A stretch of 64,000 nt of DNA from Victivallis vadensis (lineage in GTDB: Bacteria; Verrucomicrobiota; Lentisphaeria; Victivallales; Victivallaceae). A program made the position numbers and the translations under genes. This document shows, piece by piece, positions 17,072 through 24,242 of this stretch (position 1 is the first letter of the stretch; the number at the start of each line of letters is the position of its first letter). Location of the stretch: NCBI RefSeq assembly GCF_003096415.1, contig NZ_QEKH01000028.1:1-64000 (forward strand), given 5' to 3'. The notes below the pieces were generated by a model, which saw only the letters and a program-made list of their open reading frames with translations, did no database searches and was not told the DNA's origin.

Positions 17072-17857
17072 ATGCACCCGATTCTTCTGCAGTTCGGTTC
17101 GGTCACAATCCGCAGCTACGGCCTGATGGCGGCAGTCGGCTTCCTGCTCGGCTGCCTGATGATCGGCGTAAACCGCAAATACGCGAAGATGAGTTCCGAT
17201 CAGGCCTCCACCAGTCTGTTCGTGGCGATGATCGCGGGTATTGTCGGAGCCCGCATTTTCTATGTGGTCCAGTTTTTCGACAAATACCGGGACCATCTGT
17301 GGCGGATCGTCCGGATCGATCAGGGCGGCCTGGTCTTCTACGGCGGCTTCATCCTGGCGATTCTCGCGCTGATCGTCTACTGCCGGATGCAGAAGCTCGA
17401 CCTGGTGCGGGTATTGGATGTCTATACGCCGGCCATCGCGATCGCACACGCCTGCGGACGGATCGGCTGCTTCCTGAACGGCTGCTGCTACGGCCGCCCG
17501 ACTGCGCTTGGAATCGGCGTCCACTATCCGCCGGGCAGCGAGGCCGCCCTCCGGTATCCGGAGCAGGCGCTTCATCCGGTCCAACTGTACGAGGCGGCTG
17601 AAATGCTGGTCGTCTGGGGAGTGTTTTTCCAGCTGGTGCGCCATACGAAGCGCGGCGTGGCGATGAGCTGCTACCTCGCCCTTTACGGAGTGCTGCGGTT
17701 TGTGAATGAATTGTTCCGCGGCGACAACCCCAAAGCGTTCGACCTGTTCACTCCCGCCCAGTTGATCGGGCTGGTGATCATCCCGCTCGGAATCGGCCTG
17801 GCCATTTATTTTGCACGGAAACATGATGAACCGCAAGACGCTGACCTTTCAAATTGA
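17072..17857 (+). CDS. lgt: Prolipoprotein diacylglyceryl transferase
   Basis: Lgt moves diacylglycerol from phosphatidylglycerol to the lipobox cysteine of prelipoproteins in the inner membrane. The 261-aa protein has about 7 hydrophobic segments, the catalytic signature HACGRIGCFLNGCCYGRP (~residues 126-144), an upstream GARIFYVVQFFD segment, and RFVNELFRGDN near the C-terminus. All are conserved. It directly abuts the PopT gene and overlaps the pseudouridine synthase start by ~30 nt, so these three are an operon. Lipoproteins it would serve include the RND adaptor at 46486. Confidence 0.95.
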   Translation: MHPILLQFGSVTIRSYGLMAAVGFLLGCLMIGVNRKYAKMSSDQASTSLFVAMIAGIVGARIFYVVQFFDKYRDHLWRIVRIDQGGLVFYGGFILAILALIVYCRMQKLDLVRVLDVYTPAIAIAHACGRIGCFLNGCCYGRPTALGIGVHYPPGSEAALRYPEQALHPVQLYEAAEMLVVWGVFFQLVRHTKRGVAMSCYLALYGVLRFVNELFRGDNPKAFDLFTPAQLIGLVIIPLGIGLAIYFARKHDEPQDADLSN

Positions 17858-18797
17858 AGCCGGCGACGCCGGCACCCGGCTCGACCGCTGCCTTTCCCGG
17901 CTGATTCCGGGGGAGTCTCGCTCCTTTCTGCAGCGGCTGATCCGGGACGGGCTGGTGAAGGCTGACGGCGTGGCGCTCGAAGTGCCGCGCTATCCGGTGC
18001 GGGCGGGAATGTCGATCGCGGTGGAACTGCCCGAAGAGGAATCCCCGGAACCGGCGGCGGAACCGTTTGAATTTCCGATTCTATATGAAGACGACGTGAT
18101 GCTGGTGATCGACAAACCGGCGGGCGTGGTGGTCCATCCGGCCGCGGGGAATCCGACCGGAACCGTGGTCAACGCGTTGCTGGGGCGTTACCCGCAGCTG
18201 GCCGAACAGCTGGCCTGTACCACTTCGCGTCCCGGAATCGTGCACCGCCTCGACAAAGATACTTCCGGCTGTCTGGCGGTGGCGAAAACCGCGAATGCGC
18301 AGTTCAAGCTGTCCACCGCGTTCGCGGGGCGGGAGACGCGCAAGACCTATCTGGCAATCACGCGCGGGGTGCCGATACGCCGGTCGGGAGAGTTGAGCAC
18401 CCTGATCGGCCGCCATCCGGTGAGCCGGCAGAAGATGGCGGTGGTGGAGCGCAACGGCAAACTGGCGATCACCAGATACCGCGTGGAATATACCGGTATG
18501 CTCGACGGAGTGGAAATAGGCGTACTCGCAGTCCGGATCCTGACCGGCCGGACCCACCAGATCCGGGTTCACCTGGCTTCTCTCGGCGTTCCGGTGCTGG
18601 GAGATGCCGTTTACGGCGGCGCGCGAACGGCGGTTGCGGGGGTGGAACGCCAGCTGCTGCACGCCTGGAAGCTTTGCGTTCCGCATCCGGCAACCGGAAC
18701 GCCGATGGAGTTCACGGCTCCGCCGCCGGAAGATATCCGGAGAATTTTAGAACGGATCGGGGTGAAAACACTTCGGGAACCGGCTGATTTTCCCTGA
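17826..18797 (+). CDS. RluA/RluD-family 23S rRNA pseudouridine synthase
   Basis: The ~323-aa cytoplasmic protein has an N-terminal S4 RNA-binding domain (GTRLDRCLSRLIPGESRSFLQ, ~residues 11-31) and an RluA-type catalytic domain with the active-site Asp in GIVHRLDKDTSGCLAVAKT (~140). It also has GRTHQIRVHLASLGVPVLGD (~235), typical of RluD. It isomerises specific uridines of large-subunit rRNA. The start lies inside lgt: ATG 17826 and ATG 17823 are both behind a GGAA; I use the former. An RluD-type role is most likely, but RluC/RluA cannot be excluded. Confidence 0.88.
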   Translation: MNRKTLTFQIEAGDAGTRLDRCLSRLIPGESRSFLQRLIRDGLVKADGVALEVPRYPVRAGMSIAVELPEEESPEPAAEPFEFPILYEDDVMLVIDKPAGVVVHPAAGNPTGTVVNALLGRYPQLAEQLACTTSRPGIVHRLDKDTSGCLAVAKTANAQFKLSTAFAGRETRKTYLAITRGVPIRRSGELSTLIGRHPVSRQKMAVVERNGKLAITRYRVEYTGMLDGVEIGVLAVRILTGRTHQIRVHLASLGVPVLGDAVYGGARTAVAGVERQLLHAWKLCVPHPATGTPMEFTAPPPEDIRRILERIGVKTLREPADFP

Positions 18798-18856
18798 TTT
18801 TTTTCACGTGCTAAATTCTGACCGCAAAAGTTCTTCGTTTTTTCTTAAAAAAACGT

Positions 18857-18884
18857 TTGGATTCTTGGAAAAATTATGTATATT
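18857..18884 (+). promoter_or_regulatory. Putative promoter of the HTH-uppP-proC operon
   Basis: TTGGAT and TATATT, spaced 16 bp, lie 43 nt upstream of ATG 18927 within an AT-rich patch that follows the rluD-like gene. Confidence 0.5.
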
Positions 18885-18926
18885 AACGATAAATAAATCG
18901 AAATTCACAAATTCCAAGGTGATGAT

Positions 18927-19910
18927 ATGTCAGTAACTCCATTGAAAATCAGATTCGGGAAGCTGCTCAAGGACTGTCTTAAGAACACCGATTACAGGCA
19001 GAATGATCTGGCGGCCCGGCTTCAGGTGACTGGCTCCGCGGTCTCACAAATGATGCACGGCAAGATTGTGCCGAACCAGCAGCAGCTCGACGCGATCTGC
19101 GAAATGCTGGCGCTGGACCGGGCGAAGGTCTTTGAACTCAACTCCATGCTCTCCCGGATCCGTACCGGAGCGGAGAACATGCTTTCTCCGTTCAACCAGA
19201 CGTTGTTCGCGCTGCGTTGCCAGCGGGGACTCTCGCTGCAGCAGCTTTCCAACCTCTCCGGGGTTTCGGTCGAACACCTGCGGGTGTTTGAAACCTGCTT
19301 TGAAGCGTATCCGACGCTCGATGAGGTGAACCGGATTGCGCCGATTCTCGACTGTTCTCCGGCCGCACTGCTTCAGAGCGCCGGAGTCGGCGGCCTGAAT
19401 CCGAGCCTGATCGCGGGCCTGGACGGCGGCGAGGAGCTTGAAGCGATGGAGTATCACGCTCCCTATCATGCCGAGCGGCAGATTCCGCTGCTCCAACTTA
19501 CCGATCTGGATCGATACGACGGAACCGGCCCCTTCGGCGACTATGCGAACCGCCACGCCCTGAAAGTGCTCGACTACGAACAGTTCCCGGAAGAGACGCT
19601 GGCGGCGATCCATGCTTCCGGGCGGGATCTGACGCTCGGGATTCCCGGCACGATCACCCTGATCCTCGGCGAACGCAGTCAGACCGCCGGCCGCGGCACT
19701 TACTTGTGCCGCAGTGTTTCAGGCCGCTACTCTCTTCAGGAGGAGCGCAGCAACGGCCGCCGCAAAGAGTACCGGATCGCCGGTACGCGCAAGCTCTGCG
19801 AAGAAATCGCCTGGCAGCTGCCGGTATTTGAAATCAGTCTCCGGCCGGGTAAATCGGAGGCCCGTCCCCGCAAGTCGGAAGTCCAGCCGGAAGCGGAAGA
19901 GCAGGAATGA
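18927..19910 (+). CDS. Double helix-turn-helix regulator
   Basis: The 327-aa protein has two XRE-like HTH segments: one at ~10-65 (RQNDLAARLQVTGSAVSQMMHG) and one at ~90-150 (FALRCQRGLSLQQLSNLSGVSVEHL). A ~150-aa C-terminal region follows (YHAPYHAERQIPLLQLTDLDRYDG, then TITLILGERSQTAGRGTYLCR), reminiscent of the S24/LexA-like fold seen in phage-type repressors. No Ser-Lys protease dyad could be confirmed. The tail is charged. Its stop overlaps the start of the small membrane protein by 4 nt (ATGA), so the two are coupled. Targets are unknown. Confidence 0.78.
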   Translation: MSVTPLKIRFGKLLKDCLKNTDYRQNDLAARLQVTGSAVSQMMHGKIVPNQQQLDAICEMLALDRAKVFELNSMLSRIRTGAENMLSPFNQTLFALRCQRGLSLQQLSNLSGVSVEHLRVFETCFEAYPTLDEVNRIAPILDCSPAALLQSAGVGGLNPSLIAGLDGGEELEAMEYHAPYHAERQIPLLQLTDLDRYDGTGPFGDYANRHALKVLDYEQFPEETLAAIHASGRDLTLGIPGTITLILGERSQTAGRGTYLCRSVSGRYSLQEERSNGRRKEYRIAGTRKLCEEIAWQLPVFEISLRPGKSEARPRKSEVQPEAEEQE

Positions 19911-20122
19911 TCAGAATGGGAGTCGGCTGCTGCTGCGGAATGATCGGCGGCTGCCTCTTGGTGTTATTGCTCGTCGCGGGAGCGGGAGTGGGTCTGTATT
20001 TCTGGCTCTTTCCCGAAGCGCGCAACGAGAGCATTACAGAAGTCGAAGCGGTGTGGGGACGGGTGAAAACCGATGTCGATACCGGGCTGGAAAAAGCCAA
20101 AAGCAACCAGGAAAAGAATTGA
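19907..20122 (+). CDS. Small single-pass membrane protein
   Basis: The 71-aa protein has a short N-terminus, a glycine/cysteine-rich start (VGCCCGMIGGC), one hydrophobic helix (LLVLLLVAGAGVGLYFWLF, ~residues 17-36) and a charged, probably cytoplasmic or periplasmic helical tail (EVEAVWGRVKTDVDTGLEKAK). It overlaps the HTH regulator by 4 nt and sits 3 nt before uppP, so it is translated with them. No family is recognised. It may be an accessory of the regulator or of the lipid-carrier phosphatase, but nothing in the sequence decides this. Confidence 0.7.
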   Translation: MIRMGVGCCCGMIGGCLLVLLLVAGAGVGLYFWLFPEARNESITEVEAVWGRVKTDVDTGLEKAKSNQEKN

Positions 20123-20125
20123 ACC

Positions 20126-20965
20126 GTGAATATGTGGATCTATATCGTGATCCTTGCCGTGGTGCAGGGAATCGCGGAATTTTTGCCGATCAGCTCGTCC
20201 GGCCATCTGGCCATTCTCGGAACCCTTTTCGGTTTTTCCGAGGACCGCAGCCTTGCGCTGGGAATTGTACTGCATGCCGGTTCACTGCTGGCGATTCTGG
20301 TTTTCTACTTCAAACTGCTGCTCGGTTTCCTGAAGCGTGACCGGTTCCACCTGCTGCTGATGGTGATCATCGGCACGATTCCCGCCGGGCTGGCCGGAGT
20401 GGGCCTGAAGCTTTCGGGACTGGACGAAGCGATGTTCGGCGAACCGCTGCTGATCGGCATCTGCTTTTTGATCACCGCCACGCTGCTGCGGATGTCGGAA
20501 AAGCCGGGCCTGATCGTGCGCCCGGCTGCAGAAAAAGAACTGCCGCCGACTCCGCTGGAGAAGATCACGCTCCGCGAAACCCTGATCATCGGCGTTTCGC
20601 AGATGTTCGCGATCCTGCCGGGACTGTCCCGCTCCGGGACCACGATTTCCGCAGGCATCCTGAGCGGCGTGAACCGTGAAGCCGCCGGCACCTTTTCCTT
20701 CCTGCTCGCGATTCCGGCGATCGGCGGCGCGGCGTTTCTGGAACTGCTCTCGCTGGTCCGGCACGGTGTGCCGCAGGGCAGCGAGGATGCCTCCATCCCG
20801 CAGATGGCAGTCGGACTGCTGCTGTCGGCGGCCGTGAGCTACGGCGCGCTTTCGTGGCTGACCACGCTGATCAAGCGCGGCAAGCTTTCCTATTTCAGCT
20901 ATTATCTCTATTTTGCGGGAGTCGCGGTCATTCTGTGGCGGCTCGCGGTTGCAGTCAAAGGATAA
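20126..20965 (+). CDS. uppP: Undecaprenyl-diphosphatase (UppP/BacA)
   Basis: UppP hydrolyses undecaprenyl diphosphate to the monophosphate after cell-wall polymerisation, in the inner membrane. The 279-aa polytopic protein has both family motifs: GIAEFLPISSSGHL (~residues 14-27, catalytic Glu and Ser) and LPGLSRSGTTISAGI (~165-180, catalytic Arg). The start is GTG 20126 with AGGAAAAG upstream; ATG 20132 is an alternative. Together with PopT at 16106 and MraY at 4548, the window encodes carrier production, flipping and use. Confidence 0.95.
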   Translation: MNMWIYIVILAVVQGIAEFLPISSSGHLAILGTLFGFSEDRSLALGIVLHAGSLLAILVFYFKLLLGFLKRDRFHLLLMVIIGTIPAGLAGVGLKLSGLDEAMFGEPLLIGICFLITATLLRMSEKPGLIVRPAAEKELPPTPLEKITLRETLIIGVSQMFAILPGLSRSGTTISAGILSGVNREAAGTFSFLLAIPAIGGAAFLELLSLVRHGVPQGSEDASIPQMAVGLLLSAAVSYGALSWLTTLIKRGKLSYFSYYLYFAGVAVILWRLAVAVKG

Positions 20966-20976
20966 CCTTTCAAATC

Positions 20977-21780
20977 ATGAGCAAACTGTTTTTTCTGGGC
21001 GCGGGCAAGATGGCGACCGCGATCGCGGGCGGCCTGGTCAAGGCCGGTACTTTCCAGGCGGATGAACTGCTGGCCTTCGATGTGAATCCCAAAGCGGCGG
21101 AAGCATTTCAGAATGCGACCGGCATCCGCTGCGTTACCGCCGACTGTAAAGCGGCGGCGGCCGGAGCGGAAACGATCCTGCTGGCCGTCAAGCCGCAGAT
21201 GCTCGCCGACGCGGCCGCACCGTTGCGGAGCGAAGCAGGCAACCGGCTTTTCCTGTCGATCGTGGCGGGAGTCTCGATCGACAGGCTCACGGAACTGACC
21301 GGTTCGGAGCGGATCGTGCGGATCATGCCGAATACGCCGATGCTGGTCGGCCGGGGCGCCGCCGGTTTCTCCGCCGGACCGAAGGCCAACGAAGAAGATA
21401 TCGCTTTGACTGAACGGATTCTCGCTTCAGTCGGCATCGCGTTCCGGGTCGATGAGAAGTATATGGACGCCGTGACGGCGCTTTCCGGCAGCGGCCCGGC
21501 TTACGTGTTTGAATTTATTCAGGCGCTGGCCGACGGCGGCGTCTCGGAAGGACTGCCGCGCGATATGGCGACGCAGCTGGCCGCGCAGACGGTGCTGGGC
21601 GCCGCGGAAATGGTGCTCAAGACCGGAACGCATCCGACCGTGCTGAAGGATCAGGTGACCAGTCCGGCCGGAACCACGGCGCGCGCTCTGGAAGTGATGT
21701 ACCGCAACGGCTTCGCCGCGACGGTGATCGACGCGATGCACGCCTGCGCCAGACGCTCCGAGGAGCTGGGCAAAAAGTAA
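20977..21780 (+). CDS. proC: Pyrroline-5-carboxylate reductase
   Basis: ProC reduces 1-pyrroline-5-carboxylate to proline with NAD(P)H. The 267-aa protein starts at ATG 20977, just before the Rossmann motif FLGAGKMATAIAGGL. Further signatures are AVKPQM (~80), RIMPNTPMLVGRGAAG (~115) and the C-terminal GSGPAYVFEFIQALADGG (~170) and VTSPAGTTARALEVM (~230). It is 11 nt downstream of uppP and upstream of a glycosyltransferase gene. No proA or proB is present in the window. Confidence 0.94.
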   Translation: MSKLFFLGAGKMATAIAGGLVKAGTFQADELLAFDVNPKAAEAFQNATGIRCVTADCKAAAAGAETILLAVKPQMLADAAAPLRSEAGNRLFLSIVAGVSIDRLTELTGSERIVRIMPNTPMLVGRGAAGFSAGPKANEEDIALTERILASVGIAFRVDEKYMDAVTALSGSGPAYVFEFIQALADGGVSEGLPRDMATQLAAQTVLGAAEMVLKTGTHPTVLKDQVTSPAGTTARALEVMYRNGFAATVIDAMHACARRSEELGKK

Positions 21781-21808
21781 TTTCGACCGGAACAAAGAGG
21801 GGACGAGG

Positions 21809-22579
21809 ATGAGAGCAGCGACGGAGTGCAACGGTTGCCTGACTGTGGTCATGCCCGCCTATAACGAGGAAAACACGATCCGGAAGATCGTGAAACGGGT
21901 GCTGGAACGCCCCGAAGTCGGCGAGCTGATCATCGTGAATGACGCTTCGCGCGATGCGACATGGGAAAAGCTTCAGGCTTTCCGCGATGAGTCGCGGGTG
22001 CGGCTGCTGAACCAGGAGATCAATCAGGGCAAGGGGGCGGCGCTGATCCGCGGTTTCAAGGAAGCGACGAAGCCTTTCGTGATGGTGCAGGACGCCGACT
22101 TCGAATACGACCCGGACGATTATCCGGCCGTGCTCGCTCCGTTGCTGGCGGGGAAAGCGGATGTGGTTTACGGTTCGCGTTTTATGGCGACGCCGGGACA
22201 GGTGCGGTATTTCCATCATGAAATGGGGAATAAATTCCTGACGTTCCTCTCCAATTTTTTCTCCGACATCCACCTCTCCGACATGGAGACCTGCTACAAG
22301 GCATTCCGCCGCGAGGTGATCCAGAACCTGAAACTGGAATCGAAGCGGTTCGGCATCGAAGTGGAGCTGACCGCCAAACTGGCCCGTTCCCGGCGGCTGC
22401 GCATCTGGGAGGTGCCGATCACCTACAATCCCCGCCGCTACGATGAAGGCAAGAAAATCGGCTGGCGGGACGGTGTGGCCGCGTTGTGTCATATCATCCA
22501 TTACAATGTTTTCAATTCCGACGAAAAAAGTTTCGTCCGCCCGTGGGATGAGGTATTGACCCCGGAACTGGCGGAGTAA
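21809..22579 (+). CDS. Family 2 glycosyltransferase (polyprenyl-phosphate sugar transferase-like)
   Basis: The 256-aa GT-A fold protein resembles dolichyl/polyprenyl-phosphate mannosyl or glucosyl transferases. It shows VVMPAYNEENTIRKIV (~12), LIIVNDASRDATWEKL (~40), GKGAALIRGFKEA (~75), and the metal-binding D-x-D in VMVQDADFEYDPDDY (~95). DMETCYKAFRREVIQ and WEVPITYNPRRYDEGKKIGWRDG follow. There is no C-terminal membrane anchor, unlike GtrB/ArnC types. Likely reaction: sugar transfer from a nucleotide sugar to a lipid carrier. Its place beside uppP supports a polyprenyl-phosphate acceptor; this is inference. Confidence 0.85.
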   Translation: MRAATECNGCLTVVMPAYNEENTIRKIVKRVLERPEVGELIIVNDASRDATWEKLQAFRDESRVRLLNQEINQGKGAALIRGFKEATKPFVMVQDADFEYDPDDYPAVLAPLLAGKADVVYGSRFMATPGQVRYFHHEMGNKFLTFLSNFFSDIHLSDMETCYKAFRREVIQNLKLESKRFGIEVELTAKLARSRRLRIWEVPITYNPRRYDEGKKIGWRDGVAALCHIIHYNVFNSDEKSFVRPWDEVLTPELAE

Positions 22580-22582
22580 TCC

Positions 22583-23428
22583 ATGCAACTGGCGATCGGT
22601 CTTCTGATTTTCAGCTGGATCATGCTGCTGGCGGTGGTCGGTTTCACTTTCCGGGACGCCCGTAACCGGCGCGCCCTGACGCAGAAGATCAAAACGCTGG
22701 AAGAAGAGCTGGCGGCAGAAAAAGACCGTGCCTTCAACCAGAGCATCGACATGGCCGAAAAAAGCGTCGCGCTGCTGGAACTCAAGGAGTCGCTCGAACA
22801 GGAACGGGAGCGTTCCGAGCAGCTGCTGCGCAATATCCTGCCGGAGCGGGTGATCCGGGTGCTGCAGCGCGAAGGGGCGAGCAAGCCGGAGCTCTTCGAC
22901 AATGTGACGGTTTTCTTTTCCGACATCGTCGGTTTCACCCGGATGAGCGCGGAGCTGACGCCGGAGGCGGTAATTGCGGAACTTTCCGACATCTTCACGC
23001 AGTTCGACCATATTTTCACTTCGCACGGCTGTGAGCGGATCAAAACCATCGGCGACGCCTATCTGGCGGTCTGCGGCCTGCCGGAGCCCCGCCCCGAGCA
23101 TTGCGCCAACATCCTGCGTTCCGCGCTTGAAGCGCGCGCGTATCTGGAACGGCGCAATCAGGATTCCCCCCATCAGTGGCGGATGCGGTTCGGGATTCAC
23201 TCCGGCAGCGTGGTCGGCGGCATCGTCGGGACGGAAAAGTACCTGTACGATATTTTCGGCGACACCGTGAACACGGCGGCGCGGATGGAACAGCTCTCCG
23301 AACCCATGCGGATCAACGTCTCCGAAACCGTTCGGAACCTCGCCCCCGCCGACTGCGTATTCACTCCCCGCCCGCCCCAGGAAGTCAAGGGCAAGGGGGA
23401 GATGAAGATGTTCTTCCTCGACCGGTAG
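22583..23428 (+). CDS. Membrane-anchored class III adenylate cyclase
   Basis: The 281-aa protein has one N-terminal transmembrane helix (~residues 3-22), a coiled coil (~30-85, EELAAEKDRA...ESLEQERERSEQLL) and a class III nucleotidyl cyclase domain (~105-281). Metal-binding aspartates are in FFSDIVGFTRMS and TIGDAYLAVCG. Purine specificity residues are Lys in ERIKTIGD and Asp in LYDIFGDTVNTAARME, the adenylate-cyclase pair rather than the guanylate Glu/Cys. The transition-state Asn/Arg (NTAARME) are present. It likely makes cAMP. No CRP-like receptor is in the window. It follows the glycosyltransferase by 3 nt. Confidence 0.9.
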   Translation: MQLAIGLLIFSWIMLLAVVGFTFRDARNRRALTQKIKTLEEELAAEKDRAFNQSIDMAEKSVALLELKESLEQERERSEQLLRNILPERVIRVLQREGASKPELFDNVTVFFSDIVGFTRMSAELTPEAVIAELSDIFTQFDHIFTSHGCERIKTIGDAYLAVCGLPEPRPEHCANILRSALEARAYLERRNQDSPHQWRMRFGIHSGSVVGGIVGTEKYLYDIFGDTVNTAARMEQLSEPMRINVSETVRNLAPADCVFTPRPPQEVKGKGEMKMFFLDR

Positions 23429-23468
23429 AGTGTCCACCGGTCAAAAAACGGCACGGTTCCGACGTTGT

Positions 23469-24239
23469 TTACGGCTTTGTACTTTCAAAGCCTTCACAAA
23501 CGAGCAGCCGGTAGAATTCCGGGAAATGCGGATCATCGGTCCCCGGCCCGGTGAAACGGTTGATACGAAGCTGAGTACAGATCGTCAGATCCCAGCTTGC
23601 AAACCGGACAGCAGCCACTCTCCCTGCGTTTTCGCCGGTCGGAGGAGAAGCAAGTCCGGTTCGCATCAGTTCTTCCCACGGCAGAAATAACTCCGCCGTC
23701 CACTGTCGATCGAATTCAAGATGGGAGTTCAAGGAACCATCCACCGCCACCGCACTCGCCGGCCGATTAAAGCGGATACCTTCCGGCGGATTGAGCATCA
23801 TCACATTCGTCGGATTCAATTGAATTTCAAGATGCTTTTCACCGGAGCGGGCATTGCGGGCCAGAAACAGCTCTACCACATCCTCAAGCCATAACAGCTC
23901 CCCTTCTTTCATGCGACCAATGATATCGGTATCCTCTACTATAAACGCGAAATACAATCCGCGTTCCGACCAAAGAGCAGCAGCCTGAACATTCTGTGCG
24001 AACTGCTGTTTCACATATTCACCGACCATCCGGGAAAGTTCGTTCCATTCGCCATCGGTCCGCGGCCTGGCCGGACGGCTGCGGTCAAGAGTAACCCATC
24101 TCGCGCTTTTCCAGTCGGGTTCAGTCAATCGCCCGTCAATGACCGGATCCCATACCGCCCTTCGGGCGATGACGGCTTCCGGCACGGCCAAACCGGAAAA
24201 CGCCATCAGGAGGGCAAAGAGGAAAAATAAACTCCTCAT
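23469..24239 (-). CDS. Secreted CBM9-like carbohydrate-binding protein
   Basis: The 256-aa protein has a signal peptide (MRSLFFLFALLMAFSGLAVP). The family-9 CBM-like / DOMON-type fold opens with DPVIDGRLTEPDWKSARWVTL, followed by RGLYFAFIVEDTDI, WLEDVVELFLA and LEFDRQWTAELFLPWEEL. These are the conserved blocks of the CBM9-like sugar-binding or heme/sugar DOMON domain. It is the last gene of the GH130-pseudopilin-glycosidase operon, 3 nt after the 990-aa gene. It probably binds a glycan at the cell surface or in the periplasm; the ligand is unknown. Confidence 0.8.
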   Translation of the reverse strand: MRSLFFLFALLMAFSGLAVPEAVIARRAVWDPVIDGRLTEPDWKSARWVTLDRSRPARPRTDGEWNELSRMVGEYVKQQFAQNVQAAALWSERGLYFAFIVEDTDIIGRMKEGELLWLEDVVELFLARNARSGEKHLEIQLNPTNVMMLNPPEGIRFNRPASAVAVDGSLNSHLEFDRQWTAELFLPWEELMRTGLASPPTGENAGRVAAVRFASWDLTICTQLRINRFTGPGTDDPHFPEFYRLLVCEGFESTKP

Positions 24240-24242
24240 GTT

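Noticed and set aside
16067-17836. A 589-codon minus-strand open frame
   Set aside because: Antisense to popT and lgt, whose family motifs are unmistakable. Composition is Arg/Gln/Asp-rich without hydrophobic core.
21617-23437. A 606-codon minus-strand open frame
   Set aside because: Antisense to the GT2 and adenylate cyclase genes; no protein features.
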